Shown here in pieces: positions 1-9,335 of a DNA stretch of 64,000 bases. Position 1 is the stretch's first letter. Each line of letters begins with the position of its first letter. Source of the DNA: Fragilariopsis cylindrus CCMP1102 (Eukaryota > Bacillariophyta > Bacillariophyceae > Bacillariales > Bacillariaceae); NCBI GenBank assembly GCA_900095095.1, contig FMBT01000331.1, forward strand, positions 248,001-312,000. The letters are read 5' to 3'. The notes under the pieces are model-generated. The model saw nothing but the letters and a program-made list of their open reading frames with translations. It had not been told where the DNA came from and did no database searches. Both the position numbers and the translations under genes were made by a program.

Positions 1-325
1 CAAAATGGAGAAACATTGAAGTATCAAAGAGACAAGAAGTGTTTTTGACTACAGTTGTGTATAAAAGTAGAGTACTTATGTACGTTGTACTTAGATGCGA
101 ATAGAATCCTACCGTACTAACAATCTCAGATTTTTTTCATTTTTTACTTCTCATCGTCATCAATCAACATCTTCAAAATTACTAGACCAAAATGGATAAA
201 AAAGAGAGTCTCAGATAGACATTGTTCCAGAGAAATTGACTGTATTCTTATACTTTTGCTTCGATTGAATTGCAACAGAAAAAGAGAGTCTCAGATAGTC
301 TGAGAAAGACAAAAACAAAAAATCC
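1..325. other. Flanking sequence, no gene seen
   Basis: AT-rich sequence upstream of the tRNA with stops in all frames. I see only a short near-repeat of the phrase AAAAGAGAGTCTCAGATAG around 200 and 281. Confidence 0.5.
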
Positions 326-450
326 GACACCGGCAGGATTCGAACCTACGCTCGTGAAACGAAGTAGATTGTTCGTAGGAAGTGTAGTCTATGGACGTAC
401 TGTGCTACCTCAATTCGAATCTACCGCCTTAACCGCTCGGCCACGGTGTC
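326..450 (-). tRNA. tRNA-Ser(CGA) with a 44-nt intron
   Basis: On the minus strand the first and last seven bases pair perfectly (GACACCG with CGGTGTC). The D arm, a five-pair anticodon stem (GTAGA/TCTAC), a long class II variable arm (TCGT-TTC-ACGA) and a T arm with GTTCGAAT are all present. The anticodon at 417-415 is CGA, which reads UCG serine codons. A 44-nt intron (413 down to 370) sits one base 3' of the anticodon, the canonical position for nuclear tRNA introns; without it the tRNA is 81 nt. No CCA is encoded, as expected for a nuclear gene. Confidence 0.93.
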
Positions 451-548
451 GTATGATATAAGCGACGGTTTTCACAACTATAAACTGGCAAAATAATATG
501 TTTTTATTCGAGATTATTGTGTATGCTCGAATGAATCGATAATCATAG

Positions 549-578
549 TAATATATATATATATATATATATATATAT
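549..578. repeat. (TA)n microsatellite
   Basis: About fifteen uninterrupted TA units lie between the tRNA and the 3' end of the next gene. Confidence 0.9.
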
Positions 579-604
579 CAATTCTAGACCGATTTGGAGG
601 AAGT

Positions 605-1666
605 TCAATTAGCGCCGTGAATCTTCCACAAATGCCGAGCAAACTGTTTCAATGGTTGATCAATGAAGCTGTCATCTATACTATCAATGTCGCACTCCTC
701 ACAACCTACTTTGAAAGCATTTTTTACAAGTCTCTCGACTACATGCTTCGACTCGATGATACTTACCAAATTAATATGTTGCTGAAAATGACAACGTAGT
801 AACTTCGATACCACTTCCGTCAGTTTAGCAAATTTTTCTCTAGTGACTGAAAGCATATACGTTTTCAAGTATTCCTGATCATCCTCGGTGAACTTTTTTC
901 TGATGTTACAGATAGCATTACCCCGGAATTTTTCACTTTTTACCTCATTTCCGCCAGCAATCTTATCCTTCAAGTCGGTGCATATGCAATTCAGATATCT
1001 ATCTATCCTATTTATTGCATTCTCGCCAACCATACGATAGATATAGATTTTTTCCGCTGACTGAAGGATGGTCTTGAACACGGCGCACACAATGAGTTCG
1101 TTGTTTATTCGTGTACTTCCCGGTTGGAAAGTTTTCTCCCAAATCTTGTCAGTTGTGATGAAGTTGGAACTACATGCCGCGTCGGAAGCGTCCGAAGGAA
1201 GATCAGAACTTACGTCGTTGTTGTTGTTGTCATTGTCGTCACCATCATTGCCGTATGAAATCTCCGCTCCGACATTTTGAACAGCACCGGTTGGCCCCCA
1301 TACCCCGGCAGTGTCATCAAACTTTGGTCCTTCTGCATGGTCAATTCGTTTTTTACTTGTTCGTGGGATTGTACTTCGTGATCGTACAATTGGTTCAGCA
1401 GTCTTCTTTTCCTTCTCTTTCTTCTTATTTTCCTGAGAAGATCCACCGAATACACCCGTCCCTTGTGCGAATTCTGCATAATCAATTCGTTTTTTACTTG
1501 TTCGTGGGATTGTACTTCGTGATCGTACAATTGGTTCAGCAGTCTTCTTTTTCTTCTTTTTCTTCTTTTTCTTCTTCTTCTTCTTATTTTTCTGAGAAGA
1601 TCCACCGAATACACCCGTCCCTTGTGCGAACCCTAATGATACTAATCGTTCATGATTTCTTTTCAT
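605..1666 (-). CDS. Hypothetical protein with duplicated lysine-rich N-terminus; possible last exon of the upstream gene
   Basis: A 353-residue reading frame that I do not recognise. Residues 13-110 hold two copies of a module that starts FAQGTGVFGGSSQ, passes through a lysine run (about 16 K in copy one, shorter in copy two) and ends TAEPIVRSRS-TIPRTSKKRID. A DN-rich stretch follows, then about 200 ordinary residues with several cysteines ending HLWKIHGAN. No signal peptide or membrane segment is visible. It may not be a separate gene: an intron from 1829 down to 1683 (147 nt) would join it in phase to the 939-residue frame upstream, giving one protein of about 1294 residues. The donor there reads GTGCGT, unlike the GTANGT of the other introns in this window, so I keep the two entries apart. 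Confidence 0.5.
   Translation of the reverse strand: MKRNHERLVSLGFAQGTGVFGGSSQKNKKKKKKKKKKKKKKTAEPIVRSRSTIPRTSKKRIDYAEFAQGTGVFGGSSQENKKKEKEKKTAEPIVRSRSTIPRTSKKRIDHAEGPKFDDTAGVWGPTGAVQNVGAEISYGNDGDDNDNNNNDVSSDLPSDASDAACSSNFITTDKIWEKTFQPGSTRINNELIVCAVFKTILQSAEKIYIYRMVGENAINRIDRYLNCICTDLKDKIAGGNEVKSEKFRGNAICNIRKKFTEDDQEYLKTYMLSVTREKFAKLTEVVSKLLRCHFQQHINLVSIIESKHVVERLVKNAFKVGCEECDIDSIDDSFIDQPLKQFARHLWKIHGAN
1341..1630. repeat. Tandem duplication of 141/159 bp inside a coding region
   Basis: The phrase TCAATTCGTTTTTTACTTG recurs at 1341 and 1482, and CCTTGTGCGAA at 1461 and 1620. The two units are nearly identical apart from an 18-bp expansion of the TTC-rich (lysine on the minus strand) tract, so the copy is recent and stays in frame. 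Confidence 0.9.
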
Positions 1667-1816
1667 CTTTGCAAGTCGGAGTCTAGTTTTTGTTTTAGTT
1701 TAAAAAAGTGTAGAATGTGAGTGTGAGTTAGAGTGTGTGTACGTGTGGCAATTTTGTAGACAGACGAACAAACGAACAAACGAACAAGCAAACAAATGAA
1801 CAAGCAAACAAGCAAA

Positions 1817-4636
1817 TCAACAAACGCACTTTTCATATTCAGATAGAACGATATTGTCATCGCCATCGACATTGCCGTCCATTTCACCATCGTCGTCATC
1901 GTCGTCTTCGTCACTACTATTTGCATTTCGAATCGATTTGTTTTGGCGTTCAAGGGTGGCGGCCTTTGATTTAAGACTAATGATCTCTAATTTCGGAGCT
2001 TCGTTCTTCGACTTGTGGGACTTGAGACTTGATTTGAGACTGTTGATTTCTACTGATTTGAGATTACTTTTTAGACTGTTGTTCTCTACTTGCAGAACTC
2101 GGTTTTCCGATACGAGCTTCTCGTATTTTCGGTCAACCATAGCGTCTTGTACCACACATAATGACCAGGTACTACCATTTGTTGAACCTTCCGGGGTTTT
2201 TTTCTTGATACTTTCTTCACCAAAAAAAACAGGTGGACGACCATCATGATGGGGAAAGCTGTAGACCTTCGAAATTTGAACAACACGATGTCTTGTATCA
2301 GGACGCCACTGTCGCTTTATGTTCTTGTTCTTCTTAGTTTTGTCTTTACCTAAAGCACTTCGAAGACCTTCCAGTACGTAGCGATTTGAATAGACGACAT
2401 CGTTTCCATCATCTGGTGGACCAATAGCACAATCTTCGGGAGTTTCAGGTGTAGCAAAACGAATCCAGAATTTCTTCCCCTCCAGGCAAACATTACGTAG
2501 AATAACATCATTAGGAGCTAACCCACCATACTTCTTGGGATGAGACTTGGTATTACCAGTATTGGCTCTAATCGACTTCCAAAATTCCTCCACGCGATGT
2601 TTCAACTTTGATCCAGGACGGAGTAGTCCAAAAAACCTCTTCCTACGCCATGCACGTACATCGCTCGACGTTGGTTGGTTGGTGTCTTCGTTAATTCTGA
2701 AAGCATCAAAGATTTCAAGTAACGTAGTGATAAGCTTGGACTGATTCGAGTGTGAAAGATGATTAGAAGCACGAAGAACTGAATAACGATCAATTCGGCA
2801 GGGATTGTACTCGTCATCATCTTCATCAATATTGCTGTCATCATCATCGTCAACGTCGTTATCGTTGTTGGTTTTATTATTTGACGACAATTGCTGCTGC
2901 TGATGCTGCTGCTGTTGTTGACGTTGTCGGCGTCTTTTTTTAGCTTGAGGAGCAACATCTTTCCCCTTTGACTTGGCCAAGCCATTCTTGATACAAGGGT
3001 ATGCTTCCTCAGGAGTGATAGCATCACGTGTGATAGCACATGCCTGGCGCTTCCCTTGATGATTGAATCGAATACAAGATTCTAGAACAAACCCAGCATC
3101 GATTGCATTTGCTTGACCGACAGTGTGCTCTTTATTGTTGAGAAAGAGGACAAATCTATGCAGTACTTCTCCCAATTGAAGACGACGGATACTTTTCAAC
3201 AAGTCGGTGGTTTCGCGAGCATCAATACCAACTCCAAGAGGAGCATAGACAGGAATCATTGATTCTTCATCTTCATCTACGTAAATGATCAAATCTTCTT
3301 CCATAATATAGCAAGTGGGATGATACCCCCACTCGACAAGCTCGCGATGTAATCCATCCTTGCCTTTGAAAAGTTGTTTTTGATGGGTAGTGCAGAGAAT
3401 CCCCTTATTGATTTTGTTGTTCTTGACCTCTTCATGGAATGTTTCTCTTCCTTTCGTCAAAGCGTCATCCTCGAATTCTTCCGAATAAGTTTCTTCTCGA
3501 GTCTTTGCATTGGGAAAGACTGCTTCTGGAAGTGTGTCTTTCCATGGAGAACCATCAGCAGCATACTCAGTCATACAGATCTGTGAGGAAAATTGTTCCG
3601 CATTGGCTCCAGTATTCCAATTGGACAAAAAACGAATATTCTTCCCCTTGTACTTGGAGAAGAGAGATTCCATCTTTGTGACAATCATATCAACATTGTC
3701 GACCCGGCACTTATATTCATCCTCATCAAAAGAAAAGGCTTCAGCTGGAGAAGCTTGGTTGTATTCATACTGTAGTGCTATCTCAAGCAGTTGATAATAA
3801 AATTGTCTTCTAAGTCCAAGATCGTCTGCACCGCGGTCACGGTATATAATGAGGAAACGACGAATTGGAGCAGGAACAGCTTCATCTTCAATGATGCCGT
3901 CAATGAATTCATTCAATATCAAGTTGAGCTTCTCGTCAGCTTTTTCTTGTATCATCCCAGCAGAGAGAATCACCTTGCCCCGATTGTATCGCTTGGGATC
4001 ACTAAGCGCTCTTTGGTTATAGTTTCTAGTCATTCCAATCTTCTCCAATGCAATTCCAACGTCTTCGTCTTCTTCTTCATCGTAATCTACATCATCGAAG
4101 TTAAGGTAGTCGCTGTCCGTTCTGGCTGCTGCTGTTACGCCATCAGCATCACCATCGTCCTCGTTCCAATCTGGGGTCACAGTAGCTTCATCTTCAATGG
4201 CATAAATGACTGTCGTCAAATTGGGAATACCGATAGATTGGATATCTGTAGAAAACTTGCTTGTTGGGTGTCTCACAAGCTTATTCTTCAATAGTATAGG
4301 AATGATCTTCTCCGCAGTTGCTTTTAGCTTTGTTCTAATGCTTTTATGAGCGCCAAGTTTCATCCGGACGGGACCAGGAATATCAATCTTTATTACAGTA
4401 TTTCCGTGACGGTCTGTATCGTCTTCATTCACCATCATATTTGTTTCATCGGCGTTGCTACCTTGTTGTTCTTCGTCGTCGTCTTCAATATCCTCGCTAG
4501 TAACGTCGTCGTCGGTAGTGGATGACGACAACAGCGACGATTCGTCATCTTCGTCATCTTCGTATTTGTCATCGGTTACGTTACCTTCATTCTCCTTGGG
4601 AGTGGATCTAGTTTCAGTTTCCATCTCAGTTTTCAT
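1817..4636 (-). CDS. Large acidic hypothetical protein, coiled-coil C-terminus
   Basis: A 939-residue frame with no family that I recognise. Residues 1-75 are very acidic. A mixed alpha/beta-looking body follows, split by acidic inserts (about 155-195) and by a basic Q-rich insert near 565-590 that could act as a nuclear localisation signal (KKRRRQRQ then Q runs). A second conserved-looking block with many aromatics spans about 640-840. The C-terminal 100 residues have a heptad-like repeat (NSLKSNLKS, NSLKSSLKS), typical of a coiled coil. A decayed copy of residues about 388-446 lies upstream in opposite orientation at 4941-5115, so this sequence has been copied at least once. The frame may splice into the 605-1666 frame (see that entry). 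A role on DNA or in the nucleus is only a guess from charge and coiled coil. Confidence 0.7.
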   Translation of the reverse strand: MKTEMETETRSTPKENEGNVTDDKYEDDEDDESSLLSSSTTDDDVTSEDIEDDDEEQQGSNADETNMMVNEDDTDRHGNTVIKIDIPGPVRMKLGAHKSIRTKLKATAEKIIPILLKNKLVRHPTSKFSTDIQSIGIPNLTTVIYAIEDEATVTPDWNEDDGDADGVTAAARTDSDYLNFDDVDYDEEEDEDVGIALEKIGMTRNYNQRALSDPKRYNRGKVILSAGMIQEKADEKLNLILNEFIDGIIEDEAVPAPIRRFLIIYRDRGADDLGLRRQFYYQLLEIALQYEYNQASPAEAFSFDEDEYKCRVDNVDMIVTKMESLFSKYKGKNIRFLSNWNTGANAEQFSSQICMTEYAADGSPWKDTLPEAVFPNAKTREETYSEEFEDDALTKGRETFHEEVKNNKINKGILCTTHQKQLFKGKDGLHRELVEWGYHPTCYIMEEDLIIYVDEDEESMIPVYAPLGVGIDARETTDLLKSIRRLQLGEVLHRFVLFLNNKEHTVGQANAIDAGFVLESCIRFNHQGKRQACAITRDAITPEEAYPCIKNGLAKSKGKDVAPQAKKRRRQRQQQQQHQQQQLSSNNKTNNDNDVDDDDDSNIDEDDDEYNPCRIDRYSVLRASNHLSHSNQSKLITTLLEIFDAFRINEDTNQPTSSDVRAWRRKRFFGLLRPGSKLKHRVEEFWKSIRANTGNTKSHPKKYGGLAPNDVILRNVCLEGKKFWIRFATPETPEDCAIGPPDDGNDVVYSNRYVLEGLRSALGKDKTKKNKNIKRQWRPDTRHRVVQISKVYSFPHHDGRPPVFFGEESIKKKTPEGSTNGSTWSLCVVQDAMVDRKYEKLVSENRVLQVENNSLKSNLKSVEINSLKSSLKSHKSKNEAPKLEIISLKSKAATLERQNKSIRNANSSDEDDDDDDGEMDGNVDGDDNIVLSEYEKCVC

Positions 4637-4940
4637 TTTTAATCTTGAATCGTAATACAGCAGTGACCCACTCTCTACAATGAGAGATAATATAATTACT
4701 GAAAAAACACAAAAAACTCAAAAAAACATTGTTTTGCTGTGGCCTTTTTTTGAATATATTTAATTTGATCGCCGATACGGTGGAAACTGGCTCAAAAAAG
4801 CACGCAGTTTACTAGCCCTTCAATCAACATATCAATCACGAAAACAGATACCGGTAAGCGCGTAAAATAACTTAACAATTTCAAAACTAAATTTTGAGTC
4901 CCGCCAGAAAAACTATAATATATCTAACAAACATAGTACA

Positions 4941-5115
4941 CGAGGATGACGCTATGACGAAAGAAAGGAAGAGGAATATTCTGTAAAGAGGCCAAGAACA
5001 TCAAAATCAACAAGGAGATCCTCTGTACTACCCATCAAAAACAACTTTTCAAAGACAAGGATGGATAACATCGCGAGCTTGTCAAGTTGGGATATCAACC
5101 CATTACAATATGCGA
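4941..5115 (+). pseudogene. Inverted, decayed fragment of the neighbouring 939-residue gene
   Basis: Translated on the plus strand, this stretch gives recognisable pieces of residues about 388-446 of the protein encoded on the minus strand at 1817-4636, for example INKEILCTTHQKQLF against INKGILCTTHQKQLF, and HRELVKLGYQP against HRELVEWGYHP. It contains a TAA where the parent has Leu and at least one frame change near 4975. It is bounded by the 14-bp direct repeat ATCTAACAAACATA at 4922-4935 and 5157-5170. It has no start or complete domain and cannot be functional as a protein. Confidence 0.85.
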
Positions 5116-5358
5116 GAGATATAAAACAACATTTTAATCTACTTTTTCCAGCGTACATCTAACAAACATACACACACACACAAGATCGACCTTCTAACAC
5201 TTTTTTCCGAGCTGATTCTACTATGCTTTGATTTTAATAATGCATGTTAAGCGAATTTCGTCGTATTACTACGTAAACCCACCCGCCGCGATGAGATATC
5301 AATTTCAATTTCAACAACACACGTTACACACGACAAGAACACTACAAAAAAGCTAATT

Positions 5359-7470
5359 TTATTTCACTATTTTTTCTTGCTCTTCTTCCTGTTGTTGTTG
5401 TTGTTGTTGTTGTTTTCGGATCTCACTACTAGACAAATCAACACGGAATTCAGATTCTTCCATAACTGTAAACATCGAAGCAATATCTTCGGGTAAGTCA
5501 GTAAGTTCATCTCGTCCGGATACAAATCGTGGTTGAGATGGTGGAGATGGTGGAGATGCTTTCGATGATTGTAACGATGATGATGTGGATTGTTTTTGTT
5601 GTTCCAATCGTCCACCAATAATAAATCCAACACCATTCGATTTTAATTCTAATAATGATTTGTTCATATTAATTCGTAACTGGTCTTGATAGTATTTTGG
5701 ATTTAAAATCCGTACCAATGTATCAGTACCAATCACAAAATTAATCTTTTTGGATGATTGATCATCATCTGCAACTAATACCTTCGAACGTAGTATATTT
5801 AATTTTTCTTCAAATAATGGTGCTCTCGTTAAAACAATTCCCCATTGTTGTGGAAATTTAGGAGTATCAGTATCATTATTATTGGATATCGCTGCTGATG
5901 CATACAGTTCTAGAATTTTTCGTATCCTTGATATAACAATGTTTGGATCGATACTTGGTTTATCAACATTCGTTAAACTTAATTCGAATAAAATTGGTTT
6001 CTCATTATGATTTCTTGGATGGATGTAGGGTTGTAGTCGTTCCAGTGTCCTAATAGATGCATTCGCCAATTGAAGATGACCAATATGAAGTGGATTAAAA
6101 CTTCCAGGAAATATTAAACAATTATTTGGTATAACGGTTTGAGATAAAGCTCGAATACCCCTAATCGTGGATGGTAGTACTAACTGCTTCTTTTTGTCAG
6201 TAGTAGTATTGTTGTTGTCAGGAGTGCTACCGTAAAGAGGCAACAGAACGACAGCATCTTCTCCTCCATCAATCACCCTTCTAGCGGCATCTTCAATGAC
6301 GCTATCGATATCATTGTCACCAACCATACTAATAGTAGTAGATGCATCATCATCGGTGGTTGATAATGTTGTTGTTGTTGACAATTCCCATTCTTCCGTA
6401 ACGATGTCACCGGCACGTGTAATGTATTCTTTATTGTTGTTGTTGTTGCTGTTGTATTCTTCATTTTCATCTTCATTATCATTATCATTATCATTGTACA
6501 TCATGAATAATTCAATTGATCGTAATACTAAATGACTTAATATCAAATCTTCATCGAATCGTTCTCTACCAGCTTTCATTTGAATTGTTACTGTTAAACG
6601 AATACCATCAGCACGAGTAACAACAACATTCCCTCGTCCACCATCATTAATACTATCATTATTACCAGATTTTGTTGTTGTTGTTGCTGTTGTAGCAAGC
6701 ACAGATGTACAACCCACACCAATTGTTAATGGCATACCAATAAGATTATCATCGAATGACATTAATTTTAACGCTTGTTTTAATGCCGAATTAGATAATA
6801 GAATAGCAGCTTGTCTACTACCATAGGAAAATGATTTTCCTTTCGTATCAGAATCCGACATAGTACAGGCATTTAAATAAGAAAATCGATTATAGGTTGT
6901 TCGACCTTCTAATAAAAATGACGATGCACCAGCTGTTGCTGCCACTAGCGATGTCGCCAATGAACCACCACCAGCTAAATAGAAACAATATCGATAACTA
7001 TTCGTATGTTGCAAAGAATTATTTCTAATCAATTGTTGAGCATAATTACGAAGTGATTCTATTGTATACACTTCCTCTTCTTCTTCATCATTGTTTTCGT
7101 CATTATTAGACGATGATGCTTCTGTGAAAAAGGAAGACGAGGACGATGTCATCATCATATTACGACGACGTTTACTGAATGTTTTGGTTCTGATGTCGTT
7201 ACTGTATCGGAACAACAACAAACGGCTACTCCTCTTCGTTGTCAATCTTCCTACTGATACTGGTGGTACTGTTGTTGACGAATATGATAATGATGATAAC
7301 GTTGTTGTTGTTGTTGTTATTGTTGATCGCCGCAACCGCTGCAACGACATGGAATTTGTTAGTTGAAACGCACAGGAAAATGTCGTCGTTGTCTTCGTTG
7401 ATGAAAATGTTAATAGTAAGAGTAAAGTGATAAGGATAATAAGATGAACGTTTCTTGTCATCGTCACCAT
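5359..7470 (-). CDS. CinA-like domain plus HIGH-motif nucleotidylyltransferase, probably plastid-targeted
   Basis: A 703-residue protein. Residues 8-22 form a hydrophobic signal peptide followed by SCAFQ, with Phe35 at the +1 position of an ASAFAP-type site; this predicts import into the complex plastid. Residues about 130-315 resemble the C-terminal domain of CinA (NMN amidase type), interrupted by low-complexity inserts. Residues about 452-620 hold a nucleotidylyltransferase domain with GSFNPLHIGH (H462-I-G-H465), the ATP-binding motif of the NMN adenylyltransferase/cytidylyltransferase superfamily, and a later FVIGTDTLVRIL segment. Plants have proteins of the same overall kind annotated as nucleotidylyl transferases. 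A role in salvage or repair of pyridine nucleotides is an inference; the substrate cannot be read from the sequence. It is divergent from the ankyrin-like gene at 7798, with 327 bp between the starts. Confidence 0.8.
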   Translation of the reverse strand: MVTMTRNVHLIILITLLLLLTFSSTKTTTTFSCAFQLTNSMSLQRLRRSTITTTTTTLSSLSYSSTTVPPVSVGRLTTKRSSRLLLFRYSNDIRTKTFSKRRRNMMMTSSSSSFFTEASSSNNDENNDEEEEEVYTIESLRNYAQQLIRNNSLQHTNSYRYCFYLAGGGSLATSLVAATAGASSFLLEGRTTYNRFSYLNACTMSDSDTKGKSFSYGSRQAAILLSNSALKQALKLMSFDDNLIGMPLTIGVGCTSVLATTATTTTKSGNNDSINDGGRGNVVVTRADGIRLTVTIQMKAGRERFDEDLILSHLVLRSIELFMMYNDNDNDNEDENEEYNSNNNNNKEYITRAGDIVTEEWELSTTTTLSTTDDDASTTISMVGDNDIDSVIEDAARRVIDGGEDAVVLLPLYGSTPDNNNTTTDKKKQLVLPSTIRGIRALSQTVIPNNCLIFPGSFNPLHIGHLQLANASIRTLERLQPYIHPRNHNEKPILFELSLTNVDKPSIDPNIVISRIRKILELYASAAISNNNDTDTPKFPQQWGIVLTRAPLFEEKLNILRSKVLVADDDQSSKKINFVIGTDTLVRILNPKYYQDQLRINMNKSLLELKSNGVGFIIGGRLEQQKQSTSSSLQSSKASPPSPPSQPRFVSGRDELTDLPEDIASMFTVMEESEFRVDLSSSEIRKQQQQQQQQEEEQEKIVK

Positions 7471-7507
7471 TGTCGATCTTACTTGTAATGTACAAGGGAA
7501 CTACTTA

Positions 7508-7728
7508 CTACTTCCTCCATTCGAAACGCAAAATGCACGCGCGCTATATTCAATATCGCTTGGAATTATTACACGATAAAACCGCGTTCAACCCTTATTA
7601 TAAAATCTTCGTAAAATCTCAGCTTATTTTTATTTTTTCCGTACATTTCGAATTTTTGTGGGTAGATTTTACAGTAAATCCTTCTTCTACTTTTCTTCAG
7701 TCTTCTTCTTCTTCCGTTCTTGAAGTAC
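7508..7728. repeat. MITE-related repeat, copy 1
   Basis: The core 7562-7716 matches 9336-9490 in the same orientation at equal length (155 bp) and matches the central part of the inverted-repeat element at 43836-44054 in reverse orientation. The left edge keeps the terminal motif TACTTCCTCC near 7508 and a GAAGTAC lies near 7722. The copy sits in the shared 5' region of the two divergent genes, so it may carry promoter elements for either. Confidence 0.75.
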
Positions 7729-7797
7729 TTATGTCAACAAAGCGACACCCAAAGAACAGAAAGCAAAGGATAGAAAACAAAGAAGAGGGTAGAAGAG

Positions 7798-9066
7798 ATG
7801 GACAATAATGACACAAGTGACGACGACGATGACGAACGGTCCCAAGCATCAATAGAAAGAGAGCAGGCTGCTGCTGACGAGCGATGTGCCAAATTAATTA
7901 CAGTCCTTCAACGGAAGAGAGAATTTTCTAAACGTACAAGAAATAAAACTGATGCATTAGTCGAGGAATTCCTTCATCATTTAGAAGATGATATATATGC
8001 CATGCTTTGTGAAAGTGAATACCAGGACAATGTTTTCACTGGCTTAGATAGTGATCAAGCTACAGAAACTGAAATTGAAACTACCATCCGTTTCTTTCCC
8101 AACGTCCTTTCAAGAAAAATAGAACCGGCACCAGAACCTATGTGGGATGAAGAAGAAGATGAATGGGTTGAATTAGATCGTGACTTACTATATCCTATAC
8201 ACGTTCTATCATACAACGACAGTAACTTCTGTTGCAATTATAAAGGTGCGCCATTTATTCTGCTCTTTGTGCGGCTAGCAATAGAGTTTGATCAATTTAC
8301 AGAAGAACTAAGAGGTGGATTGTTATGTGAAGATAATGACGGAGATAATGTTTTACAGCACCTTGTGTTAAGTTCTAACTTATCTCTCGGCAGGGATCAT
8401 AATCGGATTGTCGACGAAACATTCCTTAAAGTTTTAATTCAATTGAGACGAATGGGTCTTCTAAAGAAAGAAGATATTCGAACGTATGACCTTTTGAACA
8501 GATTATGCCTCCAGGATTATTTTGCAGAAGATAGATTTCGATTTCTGGTTGAATGGGACCCAACTGCACTAAGAGAGGCTAAGTTTTTTAGATGCCTGCC
8601 ACTTCACAATTGCAACAAACACAATACCGCAAACCATACCGCCGTTGAACGATTTCGGTTGGTATTCGAGTATGGAATTCGTTATTATCCGAAGAAGATA
8701 GGAATTAGCCTTCTATTCAAAAAGGATTCTTACGGTATAACACCTTTCCAAATAGCTTGTTCGAATGTTGGATACGACGATACGATGAAAGCCATAGAGG
8801 ATAGTTTACGCAACAACACAGCTGGTCCGTATAATGTTGTTGATGCATTAATAACAGCAGCTATTGATGAACATGTTCATTTAGATTGTGTTTATTTTCT
8901 GCTGCGGAGAGAACCGGATGTGTTAGTTAAACTTTTATCATCGTCGACAGCGTCGTTGACACTGACGGACAGTCCTATTAATGACATAAACAGCAACAGC
9001 AATAGCAACAGCAATCGTAATTCAAAAAAGCGAAAATGTAAGGGAAAACGAAAGAGAGGATCGTAA
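7798..9066 (+). CDS. Ankyrin-like hypothetical protein (diatom-expanded type)
   Basis: A 422-residue protein with an acidic N-terminus (DTSDDDDDERS), a helical start with several charged heptads, and a helical-repeat body. Near residue 315 the phrase YGITPFQIACSNVGYD has the look of an ankyrin repeat (G-x-TPhxxA). Near residue 360 the motif LDCVYFLLRREPDVL matches the LDxVYxLLxxxP pattern I associate with a very large ankyrin-like family in diatoms; a related motif occurs in the gene at 52312-54159. The C-terminus is an (NS)n run followed by a basic tail KKRKCKGKRKRGS, a possible nuclear signal. No enzyme motif is visible. The whole gene lies between two 155-bp direct repeats (7562-7716 and 9336-9490). 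Confidence 0.8.
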   Translation: MDNNDTSDDDDDERSQASIEREQAAADERCAKLITVLQRKREFSKRTRNKTDALVEEFLHHLEDDIYAMLCESEYQDNVFTGLDSDQATETEIETTIRFFPNVLSRKIEPAPEPMWDEEEDEWVELDRDLLYPIHVLSYNDSNFCCNYKGAPFILLFVRLAIEFDQFTEELRGGLLCEDNDGDNVLQHLVLSSNLSLGRDHNRIVDETFLKVLIQLRRMGLLKKEDIRTYDLLNRLCLQDYFAEDRFRFLVEWDPTALREAKFFRCLPLHNCNKHNTANHTAVERFRLVFEYGIRYYPKKIGISLLFKKDSYGITPFQIACSNVGYDDTMKAIEDSLRNNTAGPYNVVDALITAAIDEHVHLDCVYFLLRREPDVLVKLLSSSTASLTLTDSPINDINSNSNSNSNRNSKKRKCKGKRKRGS

Positions 9067-9184
9067 ATGATTTTCCCCCTAGAAGGATATTGGTGATGAA
9101 CTTTGCTATTTGATTTTTTTATTCTACTACATGTATCTACTACATTTGCCATCACAATTATAAGGAAGTTAGTTATGGTACGTC

Positions 9185-9296
9185 AACCATTACAACTTCC
9201 TTCTGTTCATAAATAGTGCACTACTATAGGACAATTAACCATAACCATTACAGCTTCCTTCTGTTAATAAGTAGTGCACTACTATAGGACAATTAA
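9185..9296. repeat. Two tandem 54-bp units
   Basis: Units 9185-9238 and 9243-9296 share AACCATTAC, CTTCCTTCTGTT and TAGTGCACTACTATAGG with only a few differences. They lie downstream of the ankyrin-like gene, in the gap before the convergent transporter gene. No coding potential. Confidence 0.9.
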
Positions 9297-9335
9297 AAAG
9301 CAAATCATCTTTGGTCAGCACTTTTACCTACTGTA

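Noticed and set aside
9185-9296. CRISPR-like array
   Set aside because: Only two tandem units, no unique spacers, eukaryotic context.
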